From contig OY282374.1 of assembly GCA_958295815.1 (NCBI GenBank), forward strand, positions 702,856 to 766,855: a stretch of DNA of 64,000 nt, read 5' to 3'. Below, in pieces: positions 42,299 through 51,000 of this stretch. The notes under the pieces were generated by a model that saw nothing but the letters and a program-made list of their open reading frames with translations, was not told the DNA's origin and ran no database searches. The position numbers were made by a program, and so were the translations under genes. The number at the start of each line of letters is the position of its first letter. Positions within the stretch are counted from its first letter, which is position 1. The stretch is from Candidatus Poribacteria bacterium (lineage in GTDB: Bacteria > Poribacteria > WGA-4E > WGA-3G).

Positions 42299-43768
42299 TT
42301 ACGGCGCGCTTGAAGTATTGAGGATAATTTCACACGTAAGGTTACCCTGTAAACGGACCGGGAGACGAATACCGTCTTGCGTGAGATAGAGTGCCTCCGG
42401 TGTAATGGTATCTACGGTGCCGTGCATGCGAACATAACGACCGATTGAACGGTCTGCGACGGCATCTGATAATCTTTCCCGCAGGTCAGTGATCTTTGTC
42501 TCTAATGGGAATACCAACTTCTTTTCAATGGTCGTTCGTAGATTTGGAAAAATGCCCTCGCCTATATTTTCGGCGATTTCTAAGAGCAGACTCTGGGTTG
42601 TAACAGAATAGTCGAATTCCGTGACGGAAAAGAGCATCGTCGTCGCGTCATACACAGGCGTTCCGAGCATGTAAAGTTGTCCCTTCGCACCTAAAGATGG
42701 CATACTGAATCCGACGCCTGCCGCGAGCTGCGTGCCACTGCCGTAGAGCGTTAGATTTTCAACGAAGGTCTCAATACCCTTTAGTTTGTGTGCTTTTTCG
42801 ACATGAGATTTAGCGAGAGTTTCGATAGCGGTATAGGTAACCTCAATCGGGGAAATGATATGATAGCCGGATTCGAGCGAGTCTACAAAATGAATGTTCG
42901 GTAGATCGGCACGCGGTCCCACATGTGAAGCATCGTCAGTTGATACACCCCCAATATTGGCTTGAATATAGGTTTTGATGCCGAGACTAATGGAGAGCGT
43001 TTCCCCATCACTCGATAATTTTTGCGCGAAGACTTCCAGTGGCTCTATGACGAGAGCGATTGATGGTTCTTGATTTAGGACTATCGGTTCATAGAGTTTT
43101 GCCCATAAACCGGCAACGCGAGTCTTTATGTCTATATTGGTGATATGTTTGACAATGAGATCCTCTAATTTGGGTAGGACCATCTCCCGCACCAATTCGG
43201 TAAGGATCTGGCGAACTGAGATTGTAATCCCTAAAATTTCAATCTCTGCTTTCTGAATAGAAATATCGGAGGTTGTCTTTGCCGTGATACGCCAATCCGG
43301 ATTGAGTGTTGGGGTAAGCGTTAACCACGCAGTCGCCTTCCCCTCAATATCTTCGCGTTTCTGGATGGCCTGCCCCAAAATTTTTTTCGAGACACGCGCC
43401 CACCCACTGAACTGAAACGGAATCTTTACTGACACCGTACCATCACCCTTGCCTGTCATTGTAAGGCTACCGGGGTCGAGTTTGATAGCGGATTCGATTG
43501 CACCATCTTTCCATTCGATGGGTTTACGAAGATAATCTCTGAGAGCAGATTCCGCTAACTGTTTGACATCCTGTATCGGTAGGTCTGCCTTCGCAGCGAT
43601 GGTTGACGGAATCGGGGGCGGTAATGGCAGGAGTGTGACTGCTCGAGGCGGTGCCGGGGCTTCGACGGTTAGATTCGACTTCCGTGGCAGTAACAAGAAT
43701 AGGACGATTAGCATTAAGACAATGCCGAGAGCGATCGCGCCAATGATTATTTTTCTCTGTTGTGTCAT
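42299..43768 (-). CDS. DUF4403 family protein, membrane-anchored
   Basis: 489 aa. One N-terminal TM helix (IIIGAIALGIVLMLIVLFLL) is followed by a proline-rich stretch and a long periplasmic region. That region has text typical of DUF4403 proteins: a repeated beta-rich pattern, ILGITISVRQILTELVREMVLPKLED, LYEPIVLNQEPSIALVIEPLE, FSVTEFDYSVTTQS. The length agrees with the family (about 460-490). Its function is unknown; a lipid-binding TULIP-like role has been discussed for look-alikes but is not shown here. Its start overlaps the stop of the upstream sarcosine-oxidase-like gene by 4 nt (ATGA), so translation is coupled. Confidence 0.75.
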   Translation of the reverse strand: MTQQRKIIIGAIALGIVLMLIVLFLLLPRKSNLTVEAPAPPRAVTLLPLPPPIPSTIAAKADLPIQDVKQLAESALRDYLRKPIEWKDGAIESAIKLDPGSLTMTGKGDGTVSVKIPFQFSGWARVSKKILGQAIQKREDIEGKATAWLTLTPTLNPDWRITAKTTSDISIQKAEIEILGITISVRQILTELVREMVLPKLEDLIVKHITNIDIKTRVAGLWAKLYEPIVLNQEPSIALVIEPLEVFAQKLSSDGETLSISLGIKTYIQANIGGVSTDDASHVGPRADLPNIHFVDSLESGYHIISPIEVTYTAIETLAKSHVEKAHKLKGIETFVENLTLYGSGTQLAAGVGFSMPSLGAKGQLYMLGTPVYDATTMLFSVTEFDYSVTTQSLLLEIAENIGEGIFPNLRTTIEKKLVFPLETKITDLRERLSDAVADRSIGRYVRMHGTVDTITPEALYLTQDGIRLPVRLQGNLTCEIILNTSSAP

Positions 43769-44937
43769 GCGCTTAGCCGTGGAATACCGCTTGAGATTGT
43801 GTGTTCTCGGTGAATACGGAACGGGTGGAGGTCGAAACCCGTCTCGCCGTTTCGGACGAGTTCACTCATGATGCGGCCGATGAGGGCACAGAACTTGAAG
43901 CCGTGTCCTGAAAAACCTGTCGCAATCAACACATCTGAACAGTCTGGGTGTGCATCGATGATAAAGTCTTCGTCTGGAGTTTCGGTATAAAGGCAGACTT
44001 CGGCGTGCGTGGATTTCCCAACTTCCGGAATCCGTTCTTGTACGTACACATCTATGTGAGCGATGTAATCTGAATCGGGTGTGCGGTCACACGTATCAGG
44101 GGAAACGACTTGTCCTCTTCCGTGACGCGCCATTTTTAGTCCGCCCCCAGTATCATAAGAACCGAAAGCAGGGATACCGTAGATGAATTCGCCATCAACA
44201 GTCGCTTCTGTGAAGACTGGAAACCGATCTGGTTGGAAAAGGTCGGTATCTGTGGGTTGGTAGTAGCAGACCTGTTGTTTCGTAACTGTGAGCGGAAGAT
44301 TCAGTTCTGCCAGGAGGGTGCCTGCCCATGCACCTGCTGTCACAACGACCTTTCTGCCCTGAAACTGACCGGTTTCTGTCCGAACAGTTGGGACATCTGC
44401 TTGCCAATCGATGTCGGTTACAGGGGTTTCCTCTCGAACTGTTGCCCCGTGTTGTTCTGCCAATTGCAAGTGCGTCAAGACACACTCAGCGGCACGGAGA
44501 AAGCCAGTATCCTTCTGCCAAAGGATGTCCATGTCGTTCATCGCTCGAAATTGAGGAAAACGTTCCGCTAATTCTGTCGCATCCCACCACTCGGATTCAA
44601 CGCCTGCCACATCTAAGCTATGCCGAACAGCACGTCCGTACGGGTTTCCCTTTGCACCGATACTCACACTTCCTGTGATAAACAGCAGCGGCTTCCCCGA
44701 TGCCGATTCAAGGGCACGCCATTCAGTGTATGCGGTTTTCATCAACTCGGTGTAGAAAGGCTTATCGTAGAAGAAACGGATGATACGGGTTTCTCCGTGT
44801 GAACTCCCAAAGATATGTCCGCGCTGGAACTGTTCTAAGACAAGCACGTCTGCGCCGGATTTGGCAAGATGGTATGCAGTCGCACTACCCATCCCACCGG
44901 CACCGATAACGATTGCATCGTAGATGTGAGCGTTCAT
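43765..44937 (-). CDS. Monomeric sarcosine oxidase / N-methyl-L-tryptophan oxidase family FAD enzyme
   Basis: 390 aa, normal for MSOX/MTOX (about 370-390). The FAD-binding motif DAIVIGAGGMGSATAYHLA is at about residues 7-25, followed by VLVLEQFQRGHIFGSSHGETRIIRFFY at about 31-57. The covalent-flavin Cys region EVCLYTETPDEDFIID is at about 314-329, with GFSGHGFKFCALIG near the C-terminus. It should oxidatively demethylate N-methylated amino acids such as sarcosine, giving formaldehyde and H2O2. A creatininase-family gene lies nearby on the same strand, but not in the same operon. The start codon lies next to a CAGTTGTCAGTTA repeat and has no ribosome binding site. Confidence 0.9.
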   Translation of the reverse strand: MNAHIYDAIVIGAGGMGSATAYHLAKSGADVLVLEQFQRGHIFGSSHGETRIIRFFYDKPFYTELMKTAYTEWRALESASGKPLLFITGSVSIGAKGNPYGRAVRHSLDVAGVESEWWDATELAERFPQFRAMNDMDILWQKDTGFLRAAECVLTHLQLAEQHGATVREETPVTDIDWQADVPTVRTETGQFQGRKVVVTAGAWAGTLLAELNLPLTVTKQQVCYYQPTDTDLFQPDRFPVFTEATVDGEFIYGIPAFGSYDTGGGLKMARHGRGQVVSPDTCDRTPDSDYIAHIDVYVQERIPEVGKSTHAEVCLYTETPDEDFIIDAHPDCSDVLIATGFSGHGFKFCALIGRIMSELVRNGETGFDLHPFRIHREHTISSGIPRLSA

Positions 44938-44938
44938 A

Positions 44939-45136
44939 GTTGTTAGTTATCAGTTGTCAGTTAAGAGACGTTTTGCATCGATTAAAAGTAGTAGGCACAC
45001 TCCGTGTGCCGTAGCATTCTGAGCCTGTGTGCCGTAGCATTCTGAGCCTGTGTGCCGTAGCATTCTGAGCCTGTGTGCCGTTAAAAGTAGTAGGCACACT
45101 CCGTGTGCCGTAGTAGTCTGACCCTCCGTGTGCCGG
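44939..45136. repeat. GTTATCAGTTGTCAGTTAAG element and REP-1 cluster I
   Basis: 44941-44966 carries GTTAGTTATCAGTTGTCAGT, related to the outer arm of the hairpin at 35.1 kb. Then come REP-1 copies near 44988 and 45086 (GGCACACTCCGTGTGCC), three shortened units GTAGCATTCTGAGCCTGTGT with a 28-bp period (about 45012-45080), and a final GTAGTCTGACCCTCCGTGTG. Confidence 0.85.
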
Positions 45137-45182
45137 TTTCCAATATACACGCTTATATCGAACTCACGTTAACCTATAACCA

Positions 45183-45941
45183 TTAAAGAAATGGAAACGG
45201 GTTTGGCACAGTCGTGAAATTCTGATACCGATCTTCACCACGTAGTAAAATCGGTTTCCAAGGACGTTTTAATGAATTCTCTTCTGCCTGTTTCACTGAT
45301 GGATCGATGTAGCGAACTGTAAGACCGCATCGCCGACGGGTAGAGTTATTCGGTAGACTACCGTGGATCATCTGTCCGTGATGAATCGACATCTCTCCGG
45401 CTTTCAAAACCAGATCGACGGCACTTTCCGCTTGTTCTTCCGTGACAGGTACTTCCTGATTGATACTTAGCAAGTTACCTGCCCGGTCAGATGTCCCGTG
45501 TTCTTGGATACCGCGCTGATGGCTGCCGGGGATCACCTGCATACAACCGTTACCTGTATCGCTGTCGTCTATGGCGTACCAAGCGGTAATCGCGTCTGGT
45601 GGTTCAAGTCCCCAGTAGGTTACATCTTGATGCCATGCGACGAACTTCTCGCGGGGTCCATATTTGCAGAAGAAGTGAGTAGCTAATAACATAACATCTG
45701 GACCGATAAGGGACTCAATAACATCCACAATTTTCGGATGCGTTGCGAGATCCCAGATAAATTGATAGTCGAAATGCCAATCGATGAGACCGATTTCACA
45801 TTTCTCTTTGCCTACTTCTGCCTCTAATGCATCATAGGCTTGCCGATGGCTGGTTGCTTCAGTCTCGCTGGAAATGTGGATACCGGTCAAGAATCCGTCT
45901 TTTCGATAAAGCTCAGCGAGTTCTCCGTTTTTAGTTTCCAT
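45183..45941 (-). CDS. Phytanoyl-CoA dioxygenase family protein (Fe(II)/2-oxoglutarate)
   Basis: 252 aa. The metal triad is visible: HQDVTYWG (H-x-D, about residues 113-120) and the distal His in MSIHHGQMIHGSLPNNS (about 191-207), followed by Arg in RRRCGLTVRYI for 2-oxoglutarate. MQVIPGSHQRG (about 139-149) is the typical PhyH loop. It would hydroxylate an unknown small substrate; PhyH paralogues are typically expanded in Poribacteria (recalled knowledge). GGAG lies about 9 nt before the ATG. It follows the creatininase-family gene by 13 nt, forming a two-gene operon. Confidence 0.92.
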   Translation of the reverse strand: METKNGELAELYRKDGFLTGIHISSETEATSHRQAYDALEAEVGKEKCEIGLIDWHFDYQFIWDLATHPKIVDVIESLIGPDVMLLATHFFCKYGPREKFVAWHQDVTYWGLEPPDAITAWYAIDDSDTGNGCMQVIPGSHQRGIQEHGTSDRAGNLLSINQEVPVTEEQAESAVDLVLKAGEMSIHHGQMIHGSLPNNSTRRRCGLTVRYIDPSVKQAEENSLKRPWKPILLRGEDRYQNFTTVPNPFPFL

Positions 45942-45954
45942 ACGATTTTCTCCG

Positions 45955-46842
45955 TTAGGGAAGTTCCGGAATTTTGCACTGTTGGAACCATTGCGAATCT
46001 TCCGGTGGCGATTCGTCTGGATTTTTCATTGTTTCAAAGGTTTTCAGAGCCGGGGACACAATTTCTGACCATATCTGTTCGACTTTCTCGAAAGTAACTG
46101 GTTGACGTTCGGCAATATTCAGTTCGGTGTAATCCTCTAAGAGTTCCTTCATCTTTTCCCCAAGCCATGCGACTTCATCGTTCACCATACGTTCGCCGAT
46201 CCGCCTGTCTGACTCGAAAGCATTTGCTCCCATCGCAAAATGAGGTCCCTGTGCTTCAGTTTCGGGCATTCGTGACATGTCAACGCAGTCCGGTTCTAAT
46301 GCCCATAGAAGTGAAGTCTCGACTCTACCAGCGTGGTCGCCGCCATTGCCTTGTCGGTCGAACCCCGGTGTGTTCGCTTCGAAATCAGGAAGTCCGTAGA
46401 GCCGCATATCAAAGTGTGGTTGGATTAAGGATAAAAGGGTCTTGAGGTCTTGCCAATTCGGTCCGTAGTGTCCTGTGAGAAAGATGGCTCCATGGAATCC
46501 AAGCGCATCGGCGGCGCGGACATGGTAGCAGATGTTTTTGAAGTGTTGCCACGCTGGCATAGCGGTGAGCCAGCTGCGCACTTCACCGACACTCCGATAT
46601 GCCCAGTTCGCATACATACCGTGTTCGTGAATATGCCAGTAGTCCGGCGGTGCGACAATACCCCCATGGGTATGTGCCGTACGACAAGCGATAGCATGGG
46701 CCTTGAGTGCGTCCAATCCGACGGTGTTTTGTGGTCCATGCGGTTCGCAGAGTCCATAAGTGAAATAAACAGCCGGACAGTCCTTGAACGCTGCTTCTAA
46801 TTCATCAGGGAACATCCGTTCCCAGCGTACCTCTTTTCGCAT
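45955..46842 (-). CDS. Creatininase family amidohydrolase
   Basis: 295 aa. Family motifs are YFTYGLCEPHGPQNTVGLDA (about residues 27-46, metal ligands Glu and His, then Asp), GIVAPPDYWHIHEH, FLTGHYGPNWQ (about 120-130) and GGDHAGRVETS (about 168-178, Asp/His/Glu). These fit creatininase/creatinine amidohydrolase and relatives such as MftE, which hydrolyse cyclic or peptide amides using two metals. The substrate is uncertain. GAGGAAAG precedes the ATG. It is first in an operon with a PhyH gene. Confidence 0.88.
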   Translation of the reverse strand: MRKEVRWERMFPDELEAAFKDCPAVYFTYGLCEPHGPQNTVGLDALKAHAIACRTAHTHGGIVAPPDYWHIHEHGMYANWAYRSVGEVRSWLTAMPAWQHFKNICYHVRAADALGFHGAIFLTGHYGPNWQDLKTLLSLIQPHFDMRLYGLPDFEANTPGFDRQGNGGDHAGRVETSLLWALEPDCVDMSRMPETEAQGPHFAMGANAFESDRRIGERMVNDEVAWLGEKMKELLEDYTELNIAERQPVTFEKVEQIWSEIVSPALKTFETMKNPDESPPEDSQWFQQCKIPELP

Positions 46843-46869
46843 TCGTCTTTCCTCTCGAATAACTATCAG

Positions 46870-46903
46870 ATGTAGGTTAGGTTGAACGAAGGGAAACCCA
46901 ACT
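46870..46903. repeat. GTAGGTTAGGTTGAACG hairpin
   Basis: TGTAGGTTAGGTTGAACGA is followed by AGGGAAACCCAACTTCTA, giving an imperfect GTTAGGTT/AACCCAAC stem. Related one-arm copies GTAGGTTGGGTTGAG occur at 57792 and 57971. Confidence 0.5.
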
Positions 46904-46906
46904 TCT

Positions 46907-47029
46907 ATAGTACTTACGCATTTCCTTTAAAGTCCCCCTGATAAGGGGGATTTAGGGGGTTAAATACGAGTAAACAACGACTTTTTACCAAAATGTACGC
47001 TTTCTCTGTTTAATTTGCGTAAGTCCTAT
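46907..47029. mobile_element. MITE-like element, 123 bp with 14-bp inverted ends
   Basis: The left end ATAGTACTTACGCA (46907-46920) and the reverse complement of the right end (ATAGGACTTACGCA, 47016-47029) match at 13 of 14 positions. Inside is CCCCCTGATAAGGGGG followed by a T-rich stretch. There is no ORF. ACTTACGCA-type ends are typical of small non-autonomous elements seen in several phyla (recalled). No matching transposase is in the window. Confidence 0.6.
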
Positions 47030-47057
47030 CTAATTGCTGGCAACTGATAACCAATAA

Positions 47058-47918
47058 CTAATATCCCATATTTAAAGTTCTACAAATCTTTTTCGCACCG
47101 GTAAGACGTGGTTGCAATTCAAACGCCATCTTCAAAACGGTACGCGCTTCTGGGAATCGATCGATTTCCACGTAGAATTCAGCGATTTTTTTGTACATCC
47201 ATGCGGTTTCCCGCTTAGGAAGTTTTAATGCGCGGATCTTGGTGAGTGGGATGCGGTATGTTTGATGGTATCCTTTGGTGCTGAAGTGGTAAAGGTAGAG
47301 GAATTTGAGGCGTTCCTTGACTTCTCGGGTAAAGTGTCTGAAGCAGGGACGTTTTGCTTCGGCAGACAAGAGAGATTCGTACATCAGCGTTGCCTGATTA
47401 ATTTTTCGGTGCCGCTCAAAAACGCAAGACTGATCTTCGTTGGAAAATCCAAGGTTCTGGTATGCTTCGGCAATCAGAAATTCACAGTCTCGGCTTTCTT
47501 CGTAACTGAGGAAGTCGTCGATACGCCATTCTTTGCCCATTTCTTGGTTGTTATCGCGCAGCTGCTCGTATATAGAGATGCCGGTTTCGTAATTTTGATG
47601 GAGGAGTGCTTCCAGCAACAATTCTAACTTAGCATAGCTCTGGTTCAGTTTGCTGAGTTTTTCGAGGTATGCTTCGCGTGCCTTTCGCTGACGTTCAATC
47701 GTCTGTAGCGTCCGGTCGTAATCCCATTTCTGTTTCTTGTCGCGTAAGGTATTATATGCCCTACAAACCTCGCGAAACATCTGCTCTGCAAAAGCGGTTT
47801 GTTCCGGATTTTTATCCGGGTGGTAGCGTTTTGCGAGTCTCCGGAATGCTCGTTTTATTTCGGGGGCGGTGGCATCGCGCCCAATCTCTAAGGTCTGATA
47901 ATAGTCTGGAATTTGCAT
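47058..47918 (-). CDS. J-domain (DnaJ-like) protein with helical C-terminal region
   Basis: 286 aa from the ATG at 47918 (MQIPDYYQTLEIG). A 25-residue upstream extension is open but lacks family resemblance. The J domain spans about residues 3-70 with the HPD motif in RAFRRLAKRYHPDKNPEQT. It has no G/F, zinc-finger or DnaJ C-terminal domains. The rest is helical, with TPR-like stretches near the end (TAWMYKKIAEFYVEIDRFPEARTVLKMAFELQP). It probably recruits DnaK to a specific client. The start lacks a clear ribosome binding site. Confidence 0.85.
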   Translation of the reverse strand: MQIPDYYQTLEIGRDATAPEIKRAFRRLAKRYHPDKNPEQTAFAEQMFREVCRAYNTLRDKKQKWDYDRTLQTIERQRKAREAYLEKLSKLNQSYAKLELLLEALLHQNYETGISIYEQLRDNNQEMGKEWRIDDFLSYEESRDCEFLIAEAYQNLGFSNEDQSCVFERHRKINQATLMYESLLSAEAKRPCFRHFTREVKERLKFLYLYHFSTKGYHQTYRIPLTKIRALKLPKRETAWMYKKIAEFYVEIDRFPEARTVLKMAFELQPRLTGAKKICRTLNMGY

Positions 47919-48014
47919 TGTAAATACGACGCTTCTAATAGATACAGTACTATAATTCCACATATTCCAGAATATGTCAAGGGGAAATTCCAATTGTTAT
48001 CAGGAGATCGCGCC

Positions 48015-51000
48015 TTACAGAACTTCGCGTAGGAAACGTGCAGTATGGGATCTTTGAGCCTTCGCGACCTGCTCTGGTGTACCCATCGCAACAACTTCTC
48101 CGCCACCTTTGCTACCCTCCGGTCCCAAGTCGATGATCCAGTCTGCGGATTTGATAACGTCGATATTGTGTTCAACAGCAATAATCGTATTGCCCGCATC
48201 GACGAGCCGGTTCAGTACCTTAAGGAGTTTCTGGATGTCGTCAAAGTGGAGACCTGTCGTCGGTTCGTCCATGATATAAAGCGTTGAACCCGTCTGGCGA
48301 CGTGCCAACTCTTTTGCGAGTTTGACGCGTTGGGCTTCTCCACCCGAGAGGGTCGTTGCCGATTGCCCTAATTGGATATAGCCCAATCCTACATCTGTTA
48401 ACACTTGGAGTGTCCGGCAGATCCGGGAACTTTCACTGAAGAATGTAAGTGCCTCATCTACTGTCATATTTAAGACTTCAGCGACATTTTTTCCGTTGTA
48501 CCGGATTTCAAGCGTGTCCTGATTGTAGCCGGTGCTATTACACGCCTCACACGGCATCCATACATCAGGCAGAAAGTGCATCTCGACGCGGTTGAAGCGG
48601 TGTCCTTCACATATATGACACTGCCCGGAAGCGAGGTTAAAACTGAAGGTCCCCATGGTATATCCACGCATCTTGGCATCGTGTTGTTCGGCAAAAAGTT
48701 CACGGATTTTTGTGAAGAGATCGGTATAGGTGGCAGGATTGGAACGGGGTGTTTCGCCGATCGCCTTTTGGTCTACATTGATAAGACGCTTGATATGACT
48801 AACGCCGCGGATGGTTTCATACTCTGGTAGACCGTAGTCGTTATATATCGGTTCTCGGTGGCCATCACTGATGTAGTGGGTGTAGCGTCGATCTTTCGGG
48901 TCACTCGTTTTGATCGAGCTACGACTTTCAAGAGCCGGCTTTAGTGTGCCTTCAACAAGTGAACTCTTCCCGCACCCTGAAACACCCGTTACACAGGTGA
49001 GCGTTCCAAGTGGGATCTTGATATCAATATCTTTTAGATTGTTCGTTTTCACACCGGATATTGTGAGCCGTTTGTTGATGCCTTTACGCCGCGTTTCAGG
49101 TACAGGGATCTCTACTTCATTAGAGAGATAGGCTTGCGTCAAGGATTTTATAGACCCGGTTTTGTCTGTTTCTTGTATAGGAGTGCTACCGTTAGTGAAG
49201 GTATCTGGCGTGCCAACGGCGATAATTTCGCCACCGCCTTTGCCTGCTTGCGGACCAAAGTCGATCACATGATCGGAGGCAAGTATGGTGTCGCGATCGT
49301 GTTCAACAACGAGGACGCTGTTGCCGATGTCCCGGAGTTCTTTAAGCGCGGAGATGAGGCGTTCTTGGTCGCGTGGGTGTAAGCCAATGCTCGGTTCATC
49401 GAGGATATAAGTTACACCTGTGAGACCGCTGCCAAGTTGGCTTGCGAGTTGGATTCTACGCATTTCGCCGCCAGAAAGCGTCGGTGCCCCGCGCGCAAGC
49501 GCGAGATAACCGAGACCAATATCTTCCAAAAATTGGAGTCGTGTCTGGATTTGACCCAAGACTTCAGCTTCAAACTCCGGTGAAGTATGGACGTGAAGTG
49601 ACGGATGCGTGGCTCTTGAGGTTGATACGCCTGTCGCGACGAGAAGGTCGCTTCGACTCGCCTCTACATCATCGGCAGCGATTTGCACTTCAATCTGCTT
49701 AAGGCGCGCGTTGAAGAATTCAATGATTTCGGTAATTGACATCTCCATCAGGTCAGCGATAGTCGTCTCCTCGAACCTGACGTAGCTTGGAAACGGTTTT
49801 AATCGTGTGCCGTAGCATTGGTTACAGGCATCATAAGGTGGGTGTATGTTCCGACCGCGTCCATCACAGTAGTCGCATGCACCGACTCTGTTGTTAAAGG
49901 AAAAATGGCGTGGCGTCAACTGTCCGAAGTTGCTGCCACAGGAGGGACACATCGCGTGTTCGCTAAGGAAATGCCGTTCTATTGTTTTATCGCGTTCTCT
50001 CTCCTCTATAAGGACAAATCCACCACTTTGCAGAAGTGCCAACTCCACTGCTTCAGTGAACCGGCTCTTTTCTTCGTCAACAAGCTCGACGCGATCTATG
50101 ACAATGAAGATTTCATGCTGAATACCCTTGCTCAATCTCGGAACTTCATCGAGGCGGTGAATTTCACCATCAACTTGGACGCGTACGAACCCCGCCCTTT
50201 GCAATCGGCGGAATACATCGCTGTACTCTTCGTGTGGCTTCAAACCGTAAGCAGACTCACTGGCGTTGATGTCAATGACCTTGCCTCTTGATGTCCCTGT
50301 TTCACTCGCTGGGATCAGCAAAAAGTTTGTGAGCGGTGCGAGGACATCCACCCTTCTTTCAGGCGCGAGCGCAAAAGCATGATCTGTTATCTGTTCCGCG
50401 GTCTGTGATTGGACTTCTTGGTGACAGTCAGGGCAGTGTGGGACTCCCCATCTCGCATAAAGAGTGCGGAGACCATCGTGTATTTCAGTGATCGTTGCTA
50501 CAGTCGAGCGTGGGTTTTGACCCGCGCTTGCATGCGAAATTGCGATGGCTGGTGAAAGTCCCTCAATTTTTGAGACCTTGGGCTTTTCCATCTGTCCTAT
50601 AAACTGGCGCGCATAGGTGCTGAGCGTCTCAATATAGCGGCGTTGTCCTTCGGCATAAATAGTATCAAGTGCAAGAGACGTCTTCCCAGAGCCGCTGACA
50701 CCTGTCAATGCTGTCATCTTTCGATGTGGAATATCGATGTCCACGTTTTTGAGGTTGTTTTCTGTAGCACCTTGTACCGCAATTGCTGTTCTCGTCTCTT
50801 GTCGCTGTCCAAGCGCGTAGGCAAGCTCCGGTTCCATGAGCCGTTGCTTCGCCTCACGCCAGATATCGAAATCGCCTCGCAGGGCTTGTCCGGTGTAAGA
50901 TTCGGGTATCTCAACAAGTTGTTCAGGTGTGCCTTCAGCAACAATAGTGCCGCCACCAACCCCTCCCTCTGGTCCTAAATCAATAATGTAATCCGCGGAA

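Noticed and set aside
49818..50291. 157-aa plus-strand ORF
   Set aside because: It lies fully within the UvrA coding region on the opposite strand and shows no recognisable protein pattern.
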